Shown here in pieces: positions 24,407 through 34,472 of a stretch of DNA of 64,000 bases; positions within the stretch are counted from its first letter, which is position 1; every line of letters begins with the position of its first letter. The notes under the pieces were generated by a model. That model saw only the letters and a program-made list of their open reading frames with translations. It had not been told where the DNA came from and did no database searches. Made by a program: the position numbers and the translations under genes. Origin of the DNA: Neckera pumila (Eukaryota; Streptophyta; Bryopsida; Hypnales; Neckeraceae); assembly GCA_963969595.1 (NCBI GenBank), contig OZ018408.1:10227823-10291822 (forward strand). The letters run 5' to 3'.

Positions 24407-25853
24407 TGATAAACACTTAACTACCATGAGATATATGGGGGAGTGGTTATGGATTGTTTATAGGATGTCCATGATTTGTTCTATGAATGGTTTTGTAATT
24501 TCAATGTTGGTAGACCACTTCATAAATATACAAAAATTACAATTTTAATCCAAAAATTAAACTATAATCCCACTTGGGGTTTGATTTGTAAAGCAAACCA
24601 CACCCCTTTGAAAAATATGTGCCCCTCTTGTAGTTGGGCTCCACCCTCCAGGGTTTTTTCAGATTGCTAGTTTACAGGGTAACAGGCTTGTATGCATGGT
24701 AACAGGCTTTAGTCTACCTTATTCCAATAAGCCAATTTCGAAGAAACGGCTATGCAACGAGATTGGATTGGGGGCGAGGATGTCACAGAACAGCCAGCGG
24801 CGAGTCCAACTGACCAACGCCGTCATCCAAAGTCGGTGGTCAATGCAGCCCCAGTGATGAGCCCCCTCCAGCAATTCATTCCGTGGCACACTGGCAGTCA
24901 CAGCCTACGAAGTAACTTGAGAGTGCAACCGGCATCCTAGACTCACCGAATAACAAGCTTAATACGCACACGTACTAAAATCACGTACTCTTCCCCACGA
25001 TTGCAGAATCGTTAGCGCCATCGCAGGCACAGATTCTTCACCCAACTAACTGAGTTGAGTTAGACTAAGTTAAGTTAAGTCAAATCTTCCTCTCTCTCTG
25101 CAAGTTGGAACAATCAAGTACCAAATCCCGCCCTCTTTTCTGCACCTGCGACTTCGCTTGTTACGGAGTATTTCGTACCAATAAAAATAAAGTTACGGGT
25201 CCACTTCCTTGTACTGCCACGTCATACTTGATCGATTCAGCAGTCCTTTCGTCTAGATAGATAGGACGAGGTTCTTGGAACCCCATCCAGAGAGGACAAA
25301 GTTTTCCCAAACTCGGAAGATGTCGATCCGGACAAAGCGCACTCCTTTTCCGAAACGGAAGTGGGGCGATCAATCGAGCCGCGAGGTCCAGTGGATTCTG
25401 TGCAGCAGAGACGTACACTAACTTTGAACGCAGATAAGCTTGAGTGAGGGTGTTTCTTCGGACTTCGGAGTGACTCACTTCATCTGGCTGACGGATGTGG
25501 GTCTGGAGGATCGGAGTGCCAAGGTGGACGTAGCGTTACCGACTGGAGGTTGGAGTAGGCTGGGCCTCCCTTTGGACTCCGATCTCCAGACCTGCATCGA
25601 CGGTGCTGAGTGCACCGCAGCTTCAGCGTCCAACTGTGGATTCGAATATGGAAAGGAATATCCTCTTTTGGACCAAAAAAATTGTTAACACGAAATGAGG
25701 ATATTGTATGTTGGGACAGAGAATTGATCACATGCTGCTCCCATCAACTTAATTATCAGGAATACCGGTAGCCTCAAGTTATTAGGAATTCAGTCTTCCT
25801 GTGAACCAAGATCTTTGGTTCCACAAAGAAGTGGGAGCCCCAATCGTGGCAAA
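24407..25853. other. Intergenic, G+C-richer block, no gene supported
   Basis: Open frames on both strands at 24752-24940, 25161-25478, 25440-25688 and 25480-25731 overlap each other. None has a recognisable domain or splice context. The G+C rise at 24740-25700 could be an eroded gene or promoter but cannot be assigned. Confidence 0.4.
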
Positions 25854-25981
25854 CTTCCTAGTCAGCTAATGACTCTCTTGCAACTTTCTACTCAGCCAAT
25901 GAAACTAGCGTTGCAACTTCCCACTAAGCCAATGAAACTAACCTTGCAACTTTTTCATCGAGCCAATGATTCTCTATAAGG
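25854..25981. repeat. Four-unit ~32-bp tandem repeat with CCAAT cores
   Basis: Units start at 25854, 25884, 25917 and 25950, with the pattern CTTYCTACTCAGCCAATGA followed by a tail and TTGCAA. Three units carry a CCAAT box (AGCCAATGA). The last unit runs into the TA-flanked MITE at 25979. A promoter role is possible, but no gene start was found nearby. Confidence 0.7.
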
Positions 25982-26250
25982 TGGGTACACCCAAATGCGC
26001 CACTGACCTTAAACCGCCATCTATACTCTCTGTACATTTCCAAAATCCGTTCTGTACCTATGTGCAAGAAACGCTTTTAGAACTCAACTTTATTCTTTAA
26101 TAACTTTTGCATACAGTATCCAAATGCTACGTTCTTTGATGCGTTGGAACCTCCTTTCACTTATCAACAAGACAATAGGAAAATCTGACCAGCCTAGTAA
26201 TAGTAAGTAGGTACAGTACCAATTTGTGGCGGTTTTGGGTGTACCCACCT
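25979..26250. mobile_element. TA-flanked MITE, 272 bp
   Basis: The inverted ends are AGGTGGGTACACCCAAA on both strands, continuing into GCGCCAC and CCGCCAC. TA lies just outside each end (25977-25978 and 26251-26252). The interior has no coding frame. The TA target and AGGT start match the other TA MITEs of this window. Confidence 0.75.
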
Positions 26251-26759
26251 TAGATAATAACTAAATTCACTCCCATGCATACAGGGAGGCATCATCTTTC
26301 ATCCAAGGGAGAATGGTGTAGGCTGGTTACTAAATGTTATGAATGACGGGTCATTGGCGTGTGGCCCCTCAAATGTGTTGTGGTCTCATAGATTTGTACC
26401 ATGAAAAAAAGAGAAGAATATGATTGAGAGCATGTACACCTGAAATTGGTAATAAGATGTTTATGCTAAAGGATATACTAGCCGGATTGAGAGGATGAAT
26501 GGACGTTACTATGGAAATATGCTAAATAAAAATTCAAGATTTTTTGACCTCATAGATTGCAAGATCATAACATTTGTATTTAGAAATAAATATTGTTTTT
26601 CAAGGTGAAGCCAAGAAGGTAAAAAACTCTAAATTTTCTTGGAGTGAGATTTCTATATTAAACATAATTTTTTGTGTAAAACCATAGCATACTATAAAAT
26701 GTTAATTGAGTGCTTTCTAAACTTCAAAAATAGATGACTTGGATTTTAATCCCTAAAGA

Positions 26760-27665
26760 CTAGCATGCTGATTCTAGCAACATAGTGACTTGGGCACGTA
26801 GACTAGGAATTTGCATGTTGTAGGTCCAAACTTTAATAGAAATTGTGGACGAGGAATATCTTTCATGTGAACAAAACTCTATGACATTTGGAAATATGAG
26901 TAAAAAATTATGGCCTAATACATTACTTTTTTTGTAAATGTGCAGTCTAGGTAGATTAAAAAAATATTTTTTTTCATAAACAAAAATTAGAAATTAGTTT
27001 TCTAGATATGTATATGTATATTTGGAAAGCTATAAATCATTCCATGATTAGTGAGATGAAAGTTGTGAGGAGTTTTAGTTTGGAGGTAATTATAAAAACT
27101 CTACTCTAAGATAAACTTTGAAGTCCTTTATCTTACTTAATTTTCAAATATTTTGGAAAAAAACAAAATTATAGGATGTAGATTGTTTATTACAACATTA
27201 CCATCATTAGGACTGGCATTTTTTAATTCCATAACTAAATTCTTAACAATTTAGTATTTCAAATTATTCTCTATTTTTTCTACTTACTATTTCTTTCCTA
27301 TATGTTGTACAATTCCAAATGAAGTGAAAATTTTCAAGCATGGAGCCAACTTACCTTGAAGAATGAATCCAAAGAAGCACCATCATTTTCAACTTTTTTT
27401 TCATTCCAATGTGACCTTGTGAAGTGCAGCTGCCCTGTTTTTTGCAATGCCCAAATAAAGATTTATGTGAATTTGAAAGCTCATATCTTGCAATCCATGC
27501 GTTGGAAATTTTTGAAACTTTTTCCATATGTTCTCAAGTCAATATACTATAAGATCCTATAGTTACATCTGTCCCAAACTATTTTTTTTCCAAAATTTGG
27601 TACTTGTGTTCAAAATGGCAGTTTCAAGTGTTTTTAGGGAATTCATAGTCAAAGAACTTAAGGGG
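26760..27665. mobile_element. TTAA-flanked element, subfamily A, 906 bp
   Basis: TTAA (26756-26759) then TCCCTAAAGACTAGCATGC on the left. CAAAGAACTTAAGGGG then GTAA, a one-base change of TTAA, at 27666-27669 on the right. The interior (ATGTTGTACAATTCCAAATGA, minus the last base; GTGAAGTGCAGCTGCCC) matches 38255-39190. Confidence 0.75.
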
Positions 27666-28008
27666 GTAACATAAGATTAAATTTTGTAATCCTAGTGCAT
27701 AAATGTCATTGTCAATGTTTCATAGTGGCTAAAACATTGATATATTCAAACTTCAAAAATTCATCTCTAAAGTCCACAAGGGTCCAAGAAATATGATTAA
27801 AAGTGGATTAATTATAACTTTATGTTTTCTTTCAAGAAATATTTATTGTGAGGTGTGCAAGCCCTTCCCAAAGCTAGAACAATCTTTAAAAGAATGCTTT
27901 TATCATTTTTCACCTTTGATATGACGTACATGTATGAGATCACTTAGGGACGCTTTAGACTTCGGTGGAGGGGTGCACCGGTCAAGAATTGTAGGGAAAT
28001 GGAGCAAT

Positions 28009-28355
28009 CATTAGAGGAAATTTCAGGCCTCCGGAAGGCTGCTCCACAGCCCTTCGAGGTACCCTGAAATTTGCTTTGATTTTGCTCAAAAAATCGTTTT
28101 CCCCCTATTTCCCCCCTGTTGAAACTGCAGCGGCAGTGGTGCAAGAATCCAAAATTCAAAATTGTTATTTATATCATTATTATTATTATTATTATTAAAA
28201 AAATTAATCTTAAAAAAAAAGAAAAAAAAGAAAAAAAAATTCTGCAGAAATTGACTGCTTAGAAAGAGCAATTTTGAAGTTGACAGGCCTTGCAAAGAAT
28301 AGCATGGCATGTCAACTTCAGACGGCCCTTGGAAGGGCTGAATTTTTCTCTAATG
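28009..28355. mobile_element. CATTAG-ended element, 347 bp
   Basis: CATTAGAGGAAATTTCAGG on the left and, complemented, CATTAGAGAAAAATTCAGC on the right. The subterminal parts are G+C-rich (CCTCCGGAAGGCTGCTCC; GGCCCTTGGAAGGGCTG), with an A/T run between. This is the clearest copy of the family. The flanks are GAGCAAT and ATGATTG; a target duplication cannot be decided. Confidence 0.75.
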
Positions 28356-28599
28356 ATGATTGAAGCAAATTTTGTTCTTCACCGGATTAGGTTTAGACTG
28401 TGGCAAGAACTTGCCCAGTGGAGAACTTCAAGCTAGTATAGATGAAAAAATGACATGGTTGCCTATGTGGCAACACTTTTGTAAGAGAAGTTCTCCGGAG
28501 GTCAAGTTTCTTGGTTGGCCTCAGACCTTTGGACAAGGAACTTGGCCTCCATAGAACTCCAACTTCATTTAAAATATTATTTCCTATATCAAATTTGAT

Positions 28600-29105
28600 T
28601 GGATGGAAATGTGGGATATGTAAATTTGAATGAGTAGGAGTTCAAATACTCATAATTAAGTCAAAAGCAAGAATTGCGTTTGAAGTAGAATTTCAAACCT
28701 CATCTAGGCATAATAGAATATTTTTTTCAAAAAATTTTGAACAAAAAGAAGTTGGAAAATTAGGTTAAATTTCATTATCAAAAATTTGTTTGAGATTTTG
28801 ATCCTCCAATCAAAAGTTATGAATAAATTTCAGAAAGGGGTTGGAAGGGACATTTTATTGACATTTTCAAATATCCTCTCTGAAATTTGTCCATAACTTT
28901 TGATTGGAGGATTGAAATCTCAAAAAGATTTTTGGTAATGAAATTGAGCTTATCTGATTTTCCAACTATTTTTAGTTCAAAGTTTTGTGAAAAAGATTAT
29001 ATTACTATGCTTGAATAAGGTCTAAAAATTTACTTCAAACACATTTTCTATGTTTTGACAATGAACGATCAAGCTCTCATCTTCAAATTATCCCATATCC
29101 TTTGA
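28600..29105. repeat. Foldback repeat, uninterrupted copy
   Basis: Inverted arms meet near 28853. The block TCCAATCAAAAGTTATG (left) pairs with CATAACTTTTGATTGGAGG (right), and outward blocks GAAGTTGGAAAATTAGG and GATTTTCCAACTATTTTTAG pair too. It is homologous to 49951-51488. In the left arm it keeps the sequence around a single TTAA (28764-28767) that is occupied by a transposon in the other copy. Confidence 0.75.
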
Positions 29106-30585
29106 GGATTCATGATGGATAATTGATTTTAATATAAAAATGATGTCTCCACCTTCTATTCCTACAAATGTCAATGAAGCATTCCCTTCATTTTACCATC
29201 AAAATTTATTTTTCATGGCAAATAGTTACTGAATTGCATTGGTGAACTAAAACTGAACCCCATGTACTTATTCAATACATATTGGATTGATGAGAAAATA
29301 TTACCACAAAAACTTGACAAGTAGGCACATTTTTTTTAACAAGTTATATTGAATTTGAGGACCAGATTCAGAAGTAATAGCTTCTCAAAGTTCATTGTAG
29401 CCCTCCAACATGCAAAATATGTCCATGTGGGGATTGTTGGCCAGTGAACTTCAATTTGTGAAGTTCCGGAAGACTTTTCCGATTGGTGTTTACACTACAA
29501 CCAGTCAAGACTTCTTAAGGCATTATTTTATTGTCTTTCCATCTTCTCCAACATCCCACCATGTCTTGACCAAAAATTCTTGCCTGACCGATGCACTCCT
29601 CCACTGTAGTCCAAAGTGTCCGTTATTAGAGATGGTGTTATGCATTTTTTTTAGAACAATAAGTCTTGCTTTGCCCTTGCTACACTGGGGAATATTTGAA
29701 GGGAGCAAGCCACATAGGTTGAAATATCAGAGATAGCGATATATTGCGCCCCCTCCCCCTCAAAAAAAACACAATAAAAACATGCTGACTGGGGTATCTT
29801 GTTGCAGCCAATCTTGCAGGCTGAACTAGAATACAGTTACGTAGTTACAGCTTTTGCACATAGGAGGAGCGTTACAATGACAATGACAATGATCTTGCTC
29901 TTAACATAATGTTCCAAATTCAACATTTCCTCTGAGCTACTCACCTGCTCAGTCAATGTCTTCATGAATAAAATCCAAGACCTCATGTATGCTCGCATAC
30001 CTATTTGAGTACCATTTTTAAATATATATATATATTTTTAACAAATGAAATGGACTTGAGTACGACTTCAGATAAATTTTCAGAATTATAGGGTCAAGAT
30101 GTCAGGCCATCTAACAACCCGCAATTCCAGCCATGCCTATTGGAAGTACTAACATAAGTACCGTAGTCCATGGGTCTTCACACACACAATTCAAACATTC
30201 CTAGTTCCGTAGTACGTCAATGGCTCAATGCCTCCAATCCAAAGGGCCAATGACTAAAGGTAGGAGGTCTAAACGGAGAAGGCTCTAAAATTGTTCTTCT
30301 AACGCAGAGGTACACTTCTCTTTCTTCAATGCGCCATCAATGTACAAGTAGTAGGGACAATGGGGCTTTATGGGTTAAAGGATTAACTTATAGGTAAAGT
30401 AAAAGATTCTAAAGTAAACCATTTATCAGTTGATTACATCTTGGGGGAAGTTGTATCCTTGAAATATTTTTCAGTAAAGTTTCATCAAAAGGAAAATGGA
30501 ATGGGCACCAAACCCAAGTCATTTCACATTTTTTGGGACCTTCATAGAATTAGTTATGAATTTTTGAAGTTCAAATGTAAGAATC
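29106..30585. other. Intergenic, no gene seen
   Basis: The open frame at 29410-29736 (plus, 108 codons) starts with ATG but has no domain. An antisense frame overlaps it. A TTAA-family-like end (GGGACAATGGGGCTTTATGGG then TTAA, minus the last base) occurs near 30353-30377 without a partner. Confidence 0.4.
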
Positions 30586-30600
30586 ATTAAAATGGATTTT

Positions 30601-32324
30601 TTTATTTTTTATTTTTGAACAAATGGAAAGTACCATTGCATTAAAACAAAAACAAAAACAAAAACAATAGCCAAGCCGAGGCTGGCAAATGAAGGAATAA
30701 GAGCAAAACAAAAAACAGAAAAAAAGAAAAGCAAAGGGAGGAACAAGAACAAAAATAAAACTAAGTGAAAGAACAAATGATAGGTCCCTTTCTACTCCAA
30801 ACAATGGTCGATCCACTCCAAAAAGCTAACACAGGAGATTAGAGCCATATACTATCAAACTTGGACAAAATGATATCATGTTGTTGGAGATGTTGCTGGA
30901 AATTAATCTGGGCCTTGAGTTGAGCTGCCCTGCAAGGGCATTCTATAATTTATCTTGTAGTAGACTTGCGGGCCAGGTGCTCTTTGAGAAAGCAGAGTTG
31001 TTGCAAGCGATCCAAATGAGCCACAAGGAGGAGCCTCTAATAAAAGACCAAATGGTACGGAAGCTAGTGAATCGTCATGGAATAGTAGAACCAAAGATAC
31101 ACTGAATGGCATCGAACCCAATGTGAGGCCCCAAGGTAGGTTGAGATCCTGATATGTGGTGGATAATCGATTGAGCATATTTTCCATACCTCTTGGGCTT
31201 GTGGGTAAACAAAGAACCGGTGCATAGGTGTTTCCTCAAGACCTAGTATGCAACAGTTGCACTTGATGTTGATGCCGGGGGCAATACGGGCTCTCCATGA
31301 ATGAACAGCAACAGCTTTGTGCCAGACAGACCATATGAAGGCTGCATTCTTAAGAGATCGAGCCTTGTGCCACACATCTTTCCAGCTGGGAGTGAAGGTG
31401 GGTGAAAGATGTCCAGCCCATTTTGACATGATAGCGGTCTTTGGTTGGGCATTCTGGGTGATAAGAGAGCGACCTACAGATGTTGAATATTCCATTAGTA
31501 ATAGACCATTGCTCCATTGCCAACGCCCTGGGTCAAAGACCAGACCTTGTGTGATGCCATGAAATACAAAATAGGAAGCTCGATTTTGACTCTTGTGGAT
31601 CTGCACCACCCTAATCCTTTGTGTGTATCCATAGTATTCAACTTCATCATTGTTAGACGGGGTAAATGAAAGTATCCTGGAGTTGTGACCTATGGTTGCT
31701 GTTTTGGTTATTTGAGATAGAGAGAATGTATGGACTTCATAGTGATGGAGATTGAAGTTTAGACCACTAATCTGCCAAGTCATAATTGCAATTGGATTGT
31801 CAGGTTGAGAAAATATCCCTATCCATTCTCCTTCTTGGGCTTGATCAAAGAAGGAAGTGAGGAGTACAATCCATTGGGGTGGGATTCTCAATCGTAAATA
31901 AAATCAATGATGGCTTTCAAGATTGATAAGTGAAAATGTAGAGGATAGGTCTTCCCATGATCTAAAGTCATGTAGGTCAGAGTTTCATAAGTCACCTATG
32001 GTCCTTAGCCCTTGTTGGGCAAGTTCCCTCGCCCTAGCAACCGAGAAGTTAAAGTTAGCTCCAATGAAGATGGTGGACCACCACAAGCTAGTTGTGAGAA
32101 CCTCGTCAAAGGTGGAGGGTGGTATAAGTTCAATCTTCTTTACAAAGCGTCGCCAAGCGGAGGTAATGCAGTTCTACACCCTTGAGCCTCTTGAGAATGA
32201 TGGTCTATGTACCATGAGCCATGCTTGAGAAGGATACCAGTAGCCACTTTTAGGATGTGGTTTCATCTTATGGATGCAATAACAAAGTAAAACCTTGAGG
32301 TTGGATACATCTGGTTCGATGGCA
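30601..32324 (-). mobile_element. 5'-truncated LINE with 15-bp target-site duplication
   Basis: The 1.7-kb insertion is flanked by a perfect 15-bp repeat ATTAAAATGGATTTT (30586-30600 and 32325-32339). On the minus strand the 3' end runs TGCAATGGTACTTTCCATT, TGTTCAAA and an A-rich tail, as in the LINE at 42034-44619. Coding remnants include the segment around 32174-32320 and the zinc-binding region at 31064-31891. It is truncated well after the reverse-transcriptase catalytic core. Confidence 0.9.
31064..31891 (-). pseudogene. LINE ORF2 C-terminal remnant with RT zinc-binding region
   Basis: An open frame of 275 codons from the end of a non-LTR retrotransposon polyprotein. Residues around 160-235 show the plant zf-RVT pattern: WKDVWHKARSLKNAAFIWSV, then WRARI, then CNCC, then ETPMHRF. 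Established knowledge: this region follows the reverse transcriptase in plant LINEs and is thought to bind nucleic acid. The last expected cysteine of the cluster (FYEC in the plus-strand LINE) reads FVYP here, so a zinc ligand is missing. A related piece (32174-32359) upstream in another frame shows that the ancestral frame is broken. Not expected to be functional. Confidence 0.8.
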
Positions 32325-32339
32325 ATTAAAATGGATTTT

Positions 32340-33538
32340 AGACATGTTCCTTTGGACAATAATTTTTGAAACTTTTTTTGAAACTTTTTTGCATGATAGA
32401 AAATCTTATTAGATTTCTAGGAATTTTATTTTTATTTCAATCAAAACCCGAGAGAAAAAGTTAAACCCAAATTTCAACTTGGCGAGCATTCTTTACATAT
32501 GTCATGTACTAAAAATTGTCATCATCGGTGTCTTGCAAATTTTGTATGAATTTGGATGTGTGCGTCATCAATGATATTTTTTATCAACTATTCTAAAACA
32601 CTTTTAATCAACAATTCTTTCACATCAAGCCTTTGGGGCTAAGCCTGTTGTTTAAATGTTAATCCTGAAACGCCTAAGGAGCCAAATCCTAGCTTTTGGA
32701 TGACAATTGAAGCCTTAGAGGATAGAAATCAATTTTCTTTCATCCAATTTTTTGTAGGTGGTATAGTCATTTTTTGCTCTTGTCATGTACTAAAAAATGT
32801 TATCATGGGTGCCTTGCATATTTTGAATGAATTTGAATGCGTGTGCCATTGATGACCTTGAAATAAATTTGACAAATTCTAGTTCCTTGCACTAGATTTG
32901 AATTTCACCTATGAAAATGGTCTATTTTGAATTTGATTCCAACTAATGAAATAAAGCAAATCAAGTGTATTATTAAAAATATATTTGAATTTTAAAAAAG
33001 AATTAAATAACATTTTATTAAAATTTGCAACTTTGCAACCTTGCAGCTCATCCGGACATAGATGATCATGAATGATAGAGAAAGCTACTTCTTTGTTCAT
33101 TAATCCATTTTTGTGACATATCGCATCCATTGACCTTCAGTCATAGGGAATCTCTTTAACTTCACCTTCACCATGCAATATAGCAAGTCTCGAACGTGGT
33201 TATTGTGGGCACGATTTAGGACATAGGCAACGATGCTCACTAAGTCCAAACCTCAATTACATGCTTTTCATCCACCGACTTTGGACATGCCATGCCATTT
33301 CTTGCAATATTGAGGATGCAATCGGTTTGTTATGAATTCTATCAACTCTCCTGTTTGTTCTCCGAAATATTAAAAAATAAAATAATTCAGGGTTGTCAAA
33401 TTTTTTGGGTTGAAAGAAGGTTAAGGAAACACCCAAAAGTGTCCCTATATCCATTCCATGCATTATAGATTTTCCTTGAAGTGTCCCTAAACTTCCACTA
33501 AAGTAATCTTGAAAAGAGTCATGAAACTTTCCCCTTTC
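32340..33538. other. Intergenic; left part resembles a subfamily-B TTAA element interior
   Basis: From 32340 to about 32480 the sequence (TTTTATTTTTATTTCAATCA, AGAAAAAGTTAAACCC) parallels 8900-9010 of a TTAA element. The LINE at 30601 therefore probably landed in such a relic. The rest shows no gene or repeat boundary. Confidence 0.4.
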
Positions 33539-33542
33539 TTAA

Positions 33543-34468
33543 CTTCTGAAGGATCAAGGTGATTTTCCTATCAAAAATCACTCAAAACTGTCATTTCTAT
33601 TGCAATGAGAAAAGAACTTTAAAAATTGTTCTTTTTTGCATATCCAATTATAAGAGCTTATACTCAACTAGTATTTGAATATGTGGAAGAAATTTTAGAA
33701 ACTTTGACTATGTAGATTGTAAGATATATACACTTAAAGTGAAACACACTAGTTTTTTTGCACCTTGCTTGACGAGATTTTTTGGCTTTGAATCTTTTTA
33801 GTTCAAAATTTTTGCACTACGGATTTCGATTTTCTACTTATTTATGTTAAGTATTTGAGTTGAGAATCTACAAAAAATATTTAGGAAAAAATAAACTTAA
33901 TTTTCACTCATTAAAAAATTGTTGAGTAGAAGTGGATTCAAGATTGAAGGATAAACTAAATTGTTAATAGCTTTTAGATGGAATTGAATCCCAATAATCC
34001 CAATGGTGAGATTGCTCTAGCAAAAAAATCTAACCTTGTCTAACAATTAATTTTGAAAAATTCCAAAATTTGCATTCAAAAATGAATTCTACAAGTTATT
34101 TTTTCAAGAAGATGCTTACATTGGCCAAAAAACTAAGATTGTCCATAATTTTTTCAGCATTAGTCCAAATTGAATGAAACAAAGCTTCAAATGTAGACAA
34201 AAATATAATCTTAGAGAAAAAAATTTGAAAAAGAAAACATTTTGACTTTCTGTGATTATTTTTGTGCTGCCCGCCAAACTCCATTTTTGCTTACTGTTCC
34301 ATAACTTTTGCTCCCGGGCATCAATTAAAATAAAAACTATATATTCAGAAAGCGCTCGCAATAATACACAACCTCAAAAGATCCCAGAAAAGATCACTAA
34401 AAATTGAGACAATAGGAACCTGCCCGGACCTGAATTGTTCCCCGAGGGAACAAACGGTCCATTAGGGG
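33543..34468. mobile_element. TTAA-flanked element, subfamily B, 926 bp
   Basis: TTAA (33539-33542) then CTTCTGAAGGATCAAGG. The right end is GGTCCATTAGGGG then TTAA (34469-34472). In inverse orientation it matches 8813-9772, for example ATCAAAAATCACTCAAAACT near the left end and TTTTGCTCCCGGGCATCAAT at 34308-34327. No coding frame. Confidence 0.75.
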
Positions 34469-34472
34469 TTAA

